Assembly: GCA_012799135.1 (NCBI GenBank)
Contig: JAAZLW010000111.1
Location: 1 to 36,160, forward strand
Reading direction: 5' to 3'
Source of the DNA: Bacillota bacterium
GTDB lineage: Bacteria > Bacillota > Limnochordia > DTU087
Length of the DNA stretch: 36,160 bases
Part shown: positions 18,222 to 25,253 of the stretch, piece by piece
Layout: the number at the start of each line of letters is the position of its first letter
How positions within the stretch are numbered: position 1 is the first letter of the stretch
Made by a program: the position numbers and the translations under genes
Notes under the pieces: generated by a model
Database searches by the model: none
What the model was told of the DNA's origin: nothing
The model's input: the letters and a program-made list of their open reading frames with translations, nothing else

Positions 18222-18605
18222 GTGTGTCCAGTGTATAATGAGTACTATTCAGCCGCCTATCGCCGTCGGAGTTGGGTGATTCGCTGGCTAATCAATGCCA
18301 TAGCACTTTTAGTCACTGCCACGATACTGCCTGGTATTCAAGTAAGAGGCGTATTCACAGCCCTCTTGGCAGCAGCAGTCATGGGAATCGTCAATGCCTT
18401 TGTCCGACCCGTATTTCTGATCCTGACGCTGCCGCTTAATCTCCTCACTTTGGGGCTATTTACCTTTGTCCTGAATGGCCTTATGCTGATCTTGGCAGCA
18501 GTTTTCGTACCGGGCTTTACTGTATCAGGTTTGATGTCAGCCATTGGTGGAGCCTTAATCTTAGGATTGGTCAGCAGTCTGATCAGTAGGCTGGCCCGGG
18601 CGTAG
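18222..18605 (+). CDS. Phage holin family 4-type small membrane protein (PF04020)
   Basis: A 127-residue protein with four hydrophobic segments and the family pattern VIRWLINAIALLVTATILPG, then AAVMGIVNAFVRPV and LPLNLLTLGLFTFVLNGLM. These 'mycobacterial 4 TMS phage holin' family members are common chromosomal membrane proteins, often beside PspC genes, and are not evidence of a prophage. The GTG at 18222 has AAAGGAG close upstream (4 nt). It is the last gene of the operon and a terminator follows. Confidence 0.88.
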   Translation: MCPVYNEYYSAAYRRRSWVIRWLINAIALLVTATILPGIQVRGVFTALLAAAVMGIVNAFVRPVFLILTLPLNLLTLGLFTFVLNGLMLILAAVFVPGFTVSGLMSAIGGALILGLVSSLISRLARA

Positions 18606-18641
18606 AACACATAAATATAAGTATCACGAAGAACGGGAGCC

Positions 18642-18682
18642 GGGTGCCGAGATCGTATCTTGGGATCCGGCATCCTTTTCTT
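18642..18682 (+). terminator. Intrinsic terminator of the stress operon
   Basis: GGGTGCC (18642-18648) pairs with GGCATCC (18669-18675), with an inner CCGAGAT/ATCTTGG alternative, and TTTTCTT follows. This fits the end of the 15851-18605 operon. Confidence 0.7.
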
Positions 18683-18769
18683 AGAGGTGCTTGTAGGATC
18701 TTGCAATCTCCCAGATGATGGGATATCATAGCCGTGGTGCATTTATAGAAAACCGCCAGGAGGGGCAAT

Positions 18770-19570
18770 ATGTCAATTAGACTCATCGCTATCGACATAG
18801 ACGATACTCTGATCACCGACCAACTAGTTATACCCAATGCCTGCAAGCAGGCCATAGCTGCGGCTAGAGCCCAGGGTGTGAAGGTGGTTTTGGCTACGGG
18901 CCGTATGTTGGAGTCTACCACCCCCTTTGCTGAAGAATTGGGGCTTACCGAGCCACTGATTTGCTACAATGGGGCATTGATTCAATCACCTAAGAGCGGC
19001 TCCCCGCTTATTCATCACCCAATACCCCTGGAACTGGCAAGAGAGATTGTCTCCCTAGGCCAGTCAGAGAATCTACATGTCAATGTCTACCTTAACGGGC
19101 GCATGTATGTAGCTGAAATCAACGAATATACCGAGTTCTATTCCTCGTTTACGAAAACCGAGGCCTATCCTGTCGGTGATCTCTTGGCTTACATGGATCA
19201 GCCACCAACGAAGCTGCTCTATGTGTGCAAGGCAGAGCTTGCGGAGAAATGGCGAGAGACTCTGCAAAAGCGCTACCAAGGGCGATTAGAGGTATTTCGG
19301 TCCAAACCACAGTATGTTGAATTCACCAACTTGGGAGTTTCCAAAGGTGCCGCGCTCCAGGAGCTAGCTGAGCTGTATGGTCTGGCCCCAGCGGAGGTTA
19401 TGGCCATTGGGGACAGCTTCAACGATATACCGATGCTGGAATATGCCGGTATCGGTGTAGCGGTAGCCAATGCGCCGGCAGCAGTGCGCTCCAGAGCCGA
19501 TTACGTGACTGCTTCCAACGAAGAATGTGGTGTGGCAGAAGCCATCAATCGCTTTGTCCTAAAAATATAG
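18770..19570 (+). CDS. Cof-type HAD-IIB family hydrolase
   Basis: A 266-residue cytoplasmic phosphatase of the Cof/YidA class. Motif I is DIDDT (D9 and D11), the second motif lies in LATGRML, and the C-terminal GDSFNDIPMLEYAGIGVAVANA segment holds the magnesium-binding aspartates. The middle region is the C2B cap. These enzymes act on sugar phosphates or flavin/PLP-type phosphates; the substrate cannot be read from sequence. AGGAGG precedes the ATG. It stands alone between two terminators. Confidence 0.93.
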   Translation: MSIRLIAIDIDDTLITDQLVIPNACKQAIAAARAQGVKVVLATGRMLESTTPFAEELGLTEPLICYNGALIQSPKSGSPLIHHPIPLELAREIVSLGQSENLHVNVYLNGRMYVAEINEYTEFYSSFTKTEAYPVGDLLAYMDQPPTKLLYVCKAELAEKWRETLQKRYQGRLEVFRSKPQYVEFTNLGVSKGAALQELAELYGLAPAEVMAIGDSFNDIPMLEYAGIGVAVANAPAAVRSRADYVTASNEECGVAEAINRFVLKI

Positions 19571-19610
19571 GTCGCCGAAGAATCTCGAGGGAACATGCAT
19601 GAGAACCATA

Positions 19611-19640
19611 ACGGTAGCTGCACGGTCAGCTGCCGTTTTC
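19611..19640 (+). terminator. Intrinsic terminator after the HAD gene
   Basis: ACGGTAGCTG (19611-19620) and CAGCTGCCGT (19627-19636) form a 10-bp stem with one G-U pair and a 6-nt loop. TTTTC follows. Confidence 0.8.
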
Positions 19641-19847
19641 TGTTGTTTCAGCCAGAAAGTGATGCACAATCGGTGGCAGGATCACCGTATCCAAAAGCGA
19701 ATAAGGTTAACGAACCTAATGACGAATATAAGTTATCACCTTGCTTTCGGGAGGTAGCCTCGGGTCAGCTCCAATCCAGTTGGGAGCAGTAGGAAGTAGC
19801 AACTCTGGAAAGACTTACAGCTCCTGACCTGGCAGGAAAGGCAAACA

Positions 19848-19866
19848 GGAAGTAGAAATCTGCAAC
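19848..19866 (+). promoter_or_regulatory. Leader block A shared with the second barrel gene
   Basis: GGAAGTAGA then ATCTGCAAC. The second barrel leader has GGAAGTAGA (21522-21530) then ATCTGCGAC (21536-21544). The block begins 363 nt before this gene's start and 354 nt before the other. Function unknown. Confidence 0.4.
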
Positions 19867-19902
19867 GTACGGTGATGGACCTGGTCCCGTATTTCAGAAG
19901 CA

Positions 19903-19920
19903 CTGACTTATATTAGTCAG
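19903..19920. promoter_or_regulatory. Dyad with 6-bp arms in the barrel leader
   Basis: CTGACT and AGTCAG are perfect complements around TATATT. The central AT-rich part could be a -10-like box overlapped by an operator, but no -35 box is clear. Confidence 0.3.
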
Positions 19921-19985
19921 CAGGTATCTCTCTGGACAAGTCATCAAGTTTTATCATCTGGCCTAATTGGTTAGGCAGGGAATGA

Positions 19986-19996
19986 GAAAGGAGGTG
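19986..19996 (+). promoter_or_regulatory. Leader block B: orphan GAAAGGAGGTG
   Basis: The same 11-mer occurs at 21711-21721 in the second leader. In both cases CAACC and then TTTGGC follow within about 15-30 nt. It is an ideal ribosome site with no long gene after it, so it may start a short leader peptide, act as a standby ribosome site, or belong to an RNA fold. Confidence 0.4.
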
Positions 19997-20210
19997 AAAC
20001 AACCCTAAGTGCCCTGTTTGGCAATGGCTAGATGGTAAGAAACGCAGCATCATATGCAGCCAGGTGGGAACTAGTGAGGAAACATGGATACTCATAAGAA
20101 CCCCCAAGACGCACCACAAGATGCAGCCCATATAGCAAGTAGTTGAAATGAACACAGTCTAGTCACAGTAAGAATCCAAAACGCTAAGTAAGACTTAGGG
20201 GGATAAACAG

Positions 20211-21389
20211 ATGAAGAAACTAGCTATAGCTCTTGTAGCAGCATTAGTACTCGCTCTAGCGGCCCCGGCCCTAGCAGCCGATATCAACCTCGGTGGCTCG
20301 CTGGAAACCCGCTTCAACTTCGGGCCTAAGCAGACTGAGGAGCCCTGGAAAGACTGGGGTATCGAAGCTGACAACGGCATGTCCATGAAGCTGGACGTCA
20401 ATGCCGGTGAGAGAATCCGAGTCGGTCTGGAGTTTGGTGAGCAGAAAGTCGGACTGGATGACGATGATGAACTAACTGATGGCCATGACGATGTAAATGG
20501 TACTGAACTGAACATCGCACTCGAGAAGGCTTATATGGAGACCACCGGCGCTTTCTGGAACGGCGGCCCCGAACTGGTCACCACAGTTGGCGACATCGAT
20601 GTAGACTTCAACGATTATGTTGCCAACCTCAGTGATAGCAATGGTATCAAAGTTGAGGGTATCGAAGTTGGTCCCGTCAATGCCAGAGCCTTCTATGCTT
20701 GGGATCAAGCACAAGCAGGTGCCGCGGTTGACACAGCTTACGCAGACATCGACCTAGGTGCAGCCATTGTTACCGATGGTGAAAACATCGAGGCTGCCGG
20801 TAGCGCCGGTACCGAGATCTCCGGTGTCAAGGTGAAGGCAGAGGCCGCTATAGATGAAAATAGCAACTTTGCTTACAAACTGACCGGTGAAACCGAGCTT
20901 ATGCCCAACGTTACCGTTAAGGGCGGCTACCGTGACTCCGAGAGCTTCAACAGCAAGAACGCTAAGCTGGACGACGGAGATCCCGTTGCTTATGACAATC
21001 ACAAGGGCTTCAATGTGGGCCTAGCCACTACCCAGTACGGTATTGACATGGAAGCCAACTATGATCAGCCCAAAGAGGAAGTCACTTTCTCTGCTGATAA
21101 GGACCTAGAACTCGCAGGTCTCAACATCAAGGGCGAATATGATGCCAAGTATGCAAAAGACCAAGCCATCGAGCACAAAGTTAAGGTAACATCACCCTTG
21201 GACTTGGTACCTCAGCTACAGGGTCTAGAACTCAGTGCTGGTGCTACCATTAACAAGGATAACACCGAAGGCGAAAATAGCTGGAACGTAGGTGCTGATT
21301 ACGAAGCTCCTAACGGAATTAACGTCGGTGCCAAATACCACTCCAATGATGGCCCCTCCGCATACGCTGGCCTCAAAGTCGAGTTCTAA
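20211..21389 (+). CDS. Secreted beta-barrel (porin-like) protein 1
   Basis: The protein has 392 residues and a clear Sec signal peptide (KKL, hydrophobic core, cleavage after APALA, residue 22). The mature part opens with LGGSLETRF and consists of alternating polar/hydrophobic stretches with Gly/Asn/Asp turns, such as VTVKGGYRDS and INVGAKYHSNDG. It ends in LKVEF, so the last residue is Phe, the hallmark of barrels assembled by BamA. It is acidic and Cys-free. No SLH or peptidoglycan-binding domain is present. An outer-membrane porin-like role is inferred; a surface-layer or secreted beta protein is the alternative. A paralogous-looking gene follows. Confidence 0.65.
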   Translation: MKKLAIALVAALVLALAAPALAADINLGGSLETRFNFGPKQTEEPWKDWGIEADNGMSMKLDVNAGERIRVGLEFGEQKVGLDDDDELTDGHDDVNGTELNIALEKAYMETTGAFWNGGPELVTTVGDIDVDFNDYVANLSDSNGIKVEGIEVGPVNARAFYAWDQAQAGAAVDTAYADIDLGAAIVTDGENIEAAGSAGTEISGVKVKAEAAIDENSNFAYKLTGETELMPNVTVKGGYRDSESFNSKNAKLDDGDPVAYDNHKGFNVGLATTQYGIDMEANYDQPKEEVTFSADKDLELAGLNIKGEYDAKYAKDQAIEHKVKVTSPLDLVPQLQGLELSAGATINKDNTEGENSWNVGADYEAPNGINVGAKYHSNDGPSAYAGLKVEF

Positions 21390-21405
21390 TCGACAATCAA
21401 CCTCA

Positions 21406-21434
21406 AGCCCCTGGCTCACGCCGGGGGCTTTCTT
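21406..21434 (+). terminator. Intrinsic terminator of barrel gene 1
   Basis: AGCCCCTGGC (21406-21415) pairs with GCCGGGGGCT (21420-21429) through a 10-bp stem with one G-U pair and a TCAC loop. TTTCTT ends it. Confidence 0.85.
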
Positions 21435-21875
21435 GATCCTCTGGCCAAGTTCGCCTTTTTTGTGGAAAGAGCTCTTACACCTGAAGGAACAATGTATAGT
21501 CTACCAGAATAGAGAATATAGGGAAGTAGAGAGCTATCTGCGACCCATCCGGTTAACCAAAGGGTTACCCGGAAACTGACATCCGGCAGAAAAATTTCCA
21601 AGTCACAAGAAGGAGTTTGGTGGGTAAGAAAGAATACATCACCAGAACCCTTGATTTACTGTTTCTACTTATTGATTAAGGTGTCTATGATTCCCGGAAG
21701 GGCTTGGTGTGAAAGGAGGTGCACCCAACCAGTTTGGCCAAGACCTCAAAGGGGGAAAACATAGAGGTGTGGTAAGTGATACGAGGAGAAAAAGGAAACA
21801 AGGAGACTTTTTCTACCCCTCTTTCACATGCTACATCAGCAATGGATTGCGAAGACAAACTGAGGGGGATATCAA
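21435..21875 (+). other. Long non-coding leader of the second barrel gene
   Basis: About 440 bases without a supported gene. It contains block A (21522-21544), an imperfect hairpin around GGTTAACC/GGGTTACC (about 21549-21571), and block B GAAAGGAGGTG (21711-21721). The final AGGGGG site precedes ATG 21876. The arrangement parallels the leader of barrel gene 1. A 56-codon frame from GTG 21709 ends across the barrel start codon but has no recognisable product. Confidence 0.5.
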
Positions 21876-23330
21876 ATGAAAAAAGCACTAGTAATGACTC
21901 TGATCATGGTGTTAGCCGTGGCAGGGATAGCATCCGCTGAGGCTAAACTCGGCGGCAGTTTCAAAGTTGAGTATGTAGTTGATACCGACAAGGATAATGC
22001 CGGGAAAGGCAGTGCAGAAGCTCCTCTTACCCTAACGGTAACTGCTGAAGAGGAAGGGGTTTGGAGCGTTAGCGCAGACCTCGAGGCTGATGCAGCTGAT
22101 GGTGATACAACTGTTGAAGTTGGCGATTGGTCGATGAATCTTACCGATGATCTCTTTGTGGCTGACCTTTGGGGTGGCGGTGTAGAGAAAGATGGTATCG
22201 GTACTCCGCTAGATTTCGTAGCCACTGAGGATGACGTGGCTGCTGGACCCGAAGGTGCTCATTTACGGGTTACCAGCGACGTCCTTGGCTACGTTGATCT
22301 TACCCTGGACTATGATCCCGATGAGTTGTTTGTATTTGCTAGCAAAGCTCTGAACGACATCACTGTCGGTGGAGCTATTCAGAAGGATCTCACCACTGAG
22401 GGAGTATTGGCAGCAGTTCATGGCGAGTATGTCTTTGGTGCTGCTACTCTTACCGGTGAAGTCGGTATGGACACTGCCGAGGAAGACGAAAACTTCATGG
22501 GCGGTGGCAAAGTCAGCTACAAGCTCAATGATCAGATTACACTGAAGGGTAAGGCCACGTACAAGGCTAAGAATATCGTTAAGGATTACGGAGAGCTTCT
22601 GTTAGAGGCCGGTGCTGATTATGTTGAGGATTTGTTTAAGGTCACTGGAACTGTAACCATGACAGACGATCTCGACTATGACGATACTAAGGCAACCTAT
22701 AAGATCAAGGCTAACGTGACCTATCGGACTAACGAAGATGTGGCGTTTGGCGACCTCTTCGATGATTATGATACTTTGACAGGCTATGCGGCCTTTGCTG
22801 AGGCTGCCTATACGACAGCTAAGGACTTTGGCGACGACCTGGAGCCGGTAATGGAAGCGACCCTCAAGGGCGCTGGCGTGGCGGTACCTGATATGGTTTG
22901 GGTATATGGTGAGCTAAAGTATAAGTCTGATGAAGACACGTTCAAGGATGATTTCAAGTTCATCGATGAGCCAACTCCGGACGCAACCGTTAAGGTACCT
23001 TTGAAGGTAGAGAACTATCTCAAGCTGAAGGCTGAAGGAACCGTGCGGCTGACTGACAAGGTCAAGGTCATACCTGCGATTAAGTACGGCCAGTGGACCA
23101 CTGTCAAGGCTAACGTTGCCGATGATGCGAAGGAAGAGGTCAAGAACTATGCGGCGTTCACCGCAGAAGATCAGAACGAGCTAGACCTATCCGCCGCTAT
23201 GACCTACGATTTATCCGATAGCTCTGAAGTCGGTGTATCCTATACTTACCGCACTCAGAAGTTTACGGAAGCATCAATCGAACAGCTTGATGACAGTTTT
23301 GCCAAGGTATACTTCAAGACTAGCTTCTAA
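21876..23330 (+). CDS. Secreted beta-barrel (porin-like) protein 2
   Basis: The protein has 484 residues, with a signal peptide (KKALVMTLIMVLAVAG, cleavage near ASA or AEA, residue 21-23). The mature start, KLGGSFKVEYV, resembles that of the first barrel (LGGS). Long amphipathic beta stretches with acidic turns follow, such as ITLKGKATYKAK and VGVSYTYRTQKF. The last residues, KVYFKTSF, again end in Phe. It has no Cys, SLH or other anchoring domain. By the same reasoning as its neighbour it is probably an outer-membrane barrel, perhaps a porin. Each of the two genes has its own terminator, so they are separate transcription units with similar leaders. Confidence 0.65.
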   Translation: MKKALVMTLIMVLAVAGIASAEAKLGGSFKVEYVVDTDKDNAGKGSAEAPLTLTVTAEEEGVWSVSADLEADAADGDTTVEVGDWSMNLTDDLFVADLWGGGVEKDGIGTPLDFVATEDDVAAGPEGAHLRVTSDVLGYVDLTLDYDPDELFVFASKALNDITVGGAIQKDLTTEGVLAAVHGEYVFGAATLTGEVGMDTAEEDENFMGGGKVSYKLNDQITLKGKATYKAKNIVKDYGELLLEAGADYVEDLFKVTGTVTMTDDLDYDDTKATYKIKANVTYRTNEDVAFGDLFDDYDTLTGYAAFAEAAYTTAKDFGDDLEPVMEATLKGAGVAVPDMVWVYGELKYKSDEDTFKDDFKFIDEPTPDATVKVPLKVENYLKLKAEGTVRLTDKVKVIPAIKYGQWTTVKANVADDAKEEVKNYAAFTAEDQNELDLSAAMTYDLSDSSEVGVSYTYRTQKFTEASIEQLDDSFAKVYFKTSF

Positions 23331-23348
23331 GCCAAGCTGAAGCAATAG

Positions 23349-23383
23349 CCCCAGGGGTTCAGCCCCTGGGGTTTTCTTTTTTT
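23349..23383 (+). terminator. Strong intrinsic terminator of barrel gene 2
   Basis: CCCCAGGGG (23349-23357), loop TTCAG, CCCCTGGGG (23363-23371), then a T-rich tract (TTTTCTTTTTTT). It is the strongest terminator in the window. Confidence 0.95.
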
Positions 23384-23753
23384 GGAGCTTAGTGGAAGTG
23401 GAAGCGGAGGCTGAGGCGAATTGAGAAGGATTGGCAAAGAAAAACTCCCCGGGGAAGAAGGATAATAAAATTCGCCGTTGAATAATGTTTACAAGAGAGT
23501 AACCCGAAGTAAGCCGCTTCGCGGTTTAATATAGATAGACATCCATGATTTGCAGTATCCGGGCCTGAGATAGGTGCCTGGAACCCTTATTACGCAGTGT
23601 TTCCCTTCGGGTTGTGATGTCTCTCTGAATGCTAGCTTATGTAGATAGAATCACGGTGCTCGGGGGGTGAGGGTGAAAGTTAGGTTGGAAGTAGCCCTAA
23701 CGAGTTTTTGGCAGTTAGTGCCATGTTGCATATAGAAGGAGGTCTTTAGACGA
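23384..23753 (+). other. Leader region of the orphan sugar-ABC ATPase
   Basis: About 370 bases with no gene. GGCGAATT (23415-23422) and AATTCGCC (23469-23476) are 8-bp perfect arms 46 nt apart, enclosing a CCCCGGGG palindrome. A small GC hairpin with a TTC loop lies near 23513-23526, and a terminator-like hairpin lies at 23679-23709. No clear promoter was found. Confidence 0.45.
23679..23709 (+). terminator. Attenuator-like hairpin before the ABC ATPase gene
   Basis: GTTAGG (23679-23684) pairs with CCTAAC (23696-23701) and TTTTT follows at 23705-23709, all 45 nt upstream of the start codon. The loop contains the GGAAGTAG motif also seen in the barrel leaders. The stem is short, so conditional termination is only a suggestion. 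Confidence 0.35.
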
Positions 23754-24863
23754 ATGGCAGGAGTTACACTGCAAAATGTTACAAAAAGGTTCGGCAATGT
23801 TATAGCTGTTAATAATGCATGCTTGGAGATTAAGGACAAGGAATTCATCGTACTGGTAGGTCCCTCTGGTTGTGGGAAGTCCACCACTTTGCGAATGGTG
23901 GCAGGCCTGGAGGAAATCACTGAGGGTACTATTTTGATTGGTGATACAGTTGTGAACGATATTCCGCCCAAAGACCGGGATATCGCTATGGTTTTCCAAA
24001 ACTACGCTCTATATCCCCATATGGATGTCTACAACAACATGGCCTTTGGTTTGAAGCTCCGCAAGTTCCCCAAGGCCCAGATTGACCAGAGGGTAAAAGA
24101 GGCAGCCCGCATGTTGGGAATCGAGAATCTGCTCGATAGGAAACCCAAGGCCTTGTCCGGTGGTCAGAGACAGCGTGTAGCCGTAGGACGAGCTATTGTG
24201 CGAGAGCCAAAAGTGTTCCTTATGGACGAACCTCTGTCGAACCTTGATGCCAAACTGCGTGTGCAGATGAGAGCTGAGCTATCGAAGCTGCATAACCGTC
24301 TGCAAACCACGATCATCTATGTTACCCACGACCAAACAGAAGCGATGACTATGGGTGACCGGATTGTGGTTCAGAAAGATGGATTCATCCAGCAGGTAGG
24401 TGCTCCCCTGGAGATCTACAATCGCCCGAATAACATCTTTGTGGCTGGCTTTATTGGCAGTCCGGCGATGAACTTTATGGATGTCATCCTGCGTAAGGAT
24501 GGAGACAACTATGTCGTAGATGGTGGCGACTTTAAGCTGACTATAGACCCGGCGAGAGTAGCCCAGTTCAAGAACCTAGGTAAATATGTCAATAAAGAAG
24601 TAGTTCTGGGTATCAGACCTGAGGACATTGAGGATGCTGCATTGGCGACGGAGGTAATGGAGACATCTTCCATGACAGCAATGGTCGACGTCACCGAACC
24701 TATGGGTGCGGAGATCTATTCCTACTTTTCCGTAGGTCGTCACAGCTTCATCGCTAGACTAGATCCTACAACGAAGGCTGCTGACGGTGAACCGCTGAAG
24801 GTAACGCTGAACATGGGTAAGATTCATCTGTTCGACAAAGATACTGAGCTTACGATTCAGTAA
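23754..24863 (+). CDS. ugpC: UgpC/MsmX/MalK-type sugar ABC transporter ATPase
   Basis: A 369-residue ATPase of the carbohydrate-uptake type. Walker A is GPSGCGKST (36-44), the Q-loop is in VFQNYALYPHM, the signature is LSGGQRQR (about 135-142) and Walker B is FLMDEPLSNLD. The switch His is in VTHDQTEAM, and a C-terminal TOBE/MalK regulatory domain (about 235-369) follows. No permease or sugar-binding gene lies nearby, so it may serve several transporters, as MsmX does in Bacillus; this is inference. GGAGG precedes the ATG. It lies just after the two barrel genes but is separated from them by a strong terminator. Confidence 0.93.
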   Translation: MAGVTLQNVTKRFGNVIAVNNACLEIKDKEFIVLVGPSGCGKSTTLRMVAGLEEITEGTILIGDTVVNDIPPKDRDIAMVFQNYALYPHMDVYNNMAFGLKLRKFPKAQIDQRVKEAARMLGIENLLDRKPKALSGGQRQRVAVGRAIVREPKVFLMDEPLSNLDAKLRVQMRAELSKLHNRLQTTIIYVTHDQTEAMTMGDRIVVQKDGFIQQVGAPLEIYNRPNNIFVAGFIGSPAMNFMDVILRKDGDNYVVDGGDFKLTIDPARVAQFKNLGKYVNKEVVLGIRPEDIEDAALATEVMETSSMTAMVDVTEPMGAEIYSYFSVGRHSFIARLDPTTKAADGEPLKVTLNMGKIHLFDKDTELTIQ

Positions 24864-24880
24864 GGTATAGAGACTAATGG

Positions 24881-24912
24881 AACAGCCGGGATGATTACAT
24901 TCCGGCTGTTTT
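24881..24912 (+). terminator. Intrinsic terminator after the ABC ATPase
   Basis: AACAGCCGGGATG (24881-24893) pairs with CATTCCGGCTGTT (24898-24910), a 13-bp stem with one G-U pair and an ATTA loop, and runs into TTTT (24909-24912). Confidence 0.85.
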
Positions 24913-24943
24913 GGTATTAGCTGGGGCGACTACAATGGATCAC

Positions 24944-24983
24944 AGGACACGAGGTCAAGGCAAGCTGACTTAGTGTCCTTTTT
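24944..24983 (+). terminator. Second terminator-like hairpin downstream
   Basis: AGGACAC (24944-24950) pairs with GTGTCCT (24973-24979), with inner GTCA/TGAC pairing, and TTTTTCT follows. It lies 34 bp after the first terminator, so it is either a backup terminator or the end of a very short unrecognised RNA. Confidence 0.55.
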
Positions 24984-25117
24984 CTACGGGAATAGCAGTC
25001 CATGTCTACTTAGGGGAGGTTGTCCACCGACGGTAGTAGTTAGTTGGTAATAGATAATTTCCCTTGGAGAGAGGAATTTGGTCCATCTGGGTGGAATAAA
25101 TCAGTGTCAAGGTTGTG

Positions 25118-25216
25118 TCGTCAACTGATTTGCACTGAAGGGGCGTTAGTGGAAGGGGTTGACGATAGGTTGTTTTAGCTTCTGCTATCGTCTGCATATA
25201 ATAAGACTGACGATGG
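25118..25216. promoter_or_regulatory. Putative MazE operator cluster
   Basis: Four GACGA-type half-sites alternate in orientation: TCGTCAAC (25118-25125), GTTGACGATAG (25158-25168), CTATCGTC (25185-25192) and GACGATGG (25209-25216). The first and second are 8-bp inverted repeats of each other, as are the second and third. The last two flank the TATAAT box. This is the layout expected for autorepression by a ribbon-helix-helix antitoxin; binding by MazE is inferred. Confidence 0.5.
25197..25202 (+). promoter_or_regulatory. -10 box of mazEF
   Basis: A perfect TATAAT lies 52 bp before the mazE start, between the third and fourth operator half-sites. The -35 position holds only weak matches (TTTAGC at 17 bp), so the promoter may be modest or need help. 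Confidence 0.5.
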
Positions 25217-25253
25217 ATGCGTTGGCATTCACCAAGAGAGGGGCTACTCGAAA

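Larger units (their letters stand above)
19641..20210 (+). other. Long non-coding leader of the first barrel gene
   Basis: About 570 bases with no gene. Contents: a bulged hairpin around 19770-19792; two GGAAGTAG copies (near 19790 and at 19848); a dyad at 19903-19920; a full anti-16S match AAAGGAGGTG at 19987-19996, too far (over 200 nt) from the barrel start to serve it; then an ordinary AGGGGG ribosome site just before ATG 20211. Several blocks recur in the leader of the next gene. I do not recognise a known riboswitch class. Confidence 0.5.
24984..25253. other. Upstream region of mazEF
   Basis: No gene is supported here. The notable content is the GACGA half-site cluster (25118-25216) and a TATAAT box at 25197-25202. 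The first 130 bases show nothing I can name. Confidence 0.5.

Noticed and set aside
18222-18605. Prophage remnant because of the 'holin family' name
   Set aside because: PF04020 proteins are ordinary chromosomal membrane proteins, often near PspC; no phage gene is nearby.
19641-20210. A known riboswitch (cyclic-di-GMP, cobalamin, SAM or T-box) in the barrel leader
   Set aside because: None of the defining conserved cores of these classes could be found by eye in this leader.
21709-21879. 56-codon frame from GTG ending across the start codon of barrel gene 2
   Set aside because: The ATGA overlap and a GGAAGGG upstream are suggestive, but the predicted basic peptide resembles nothing and leader 1 has no equivalent frame.
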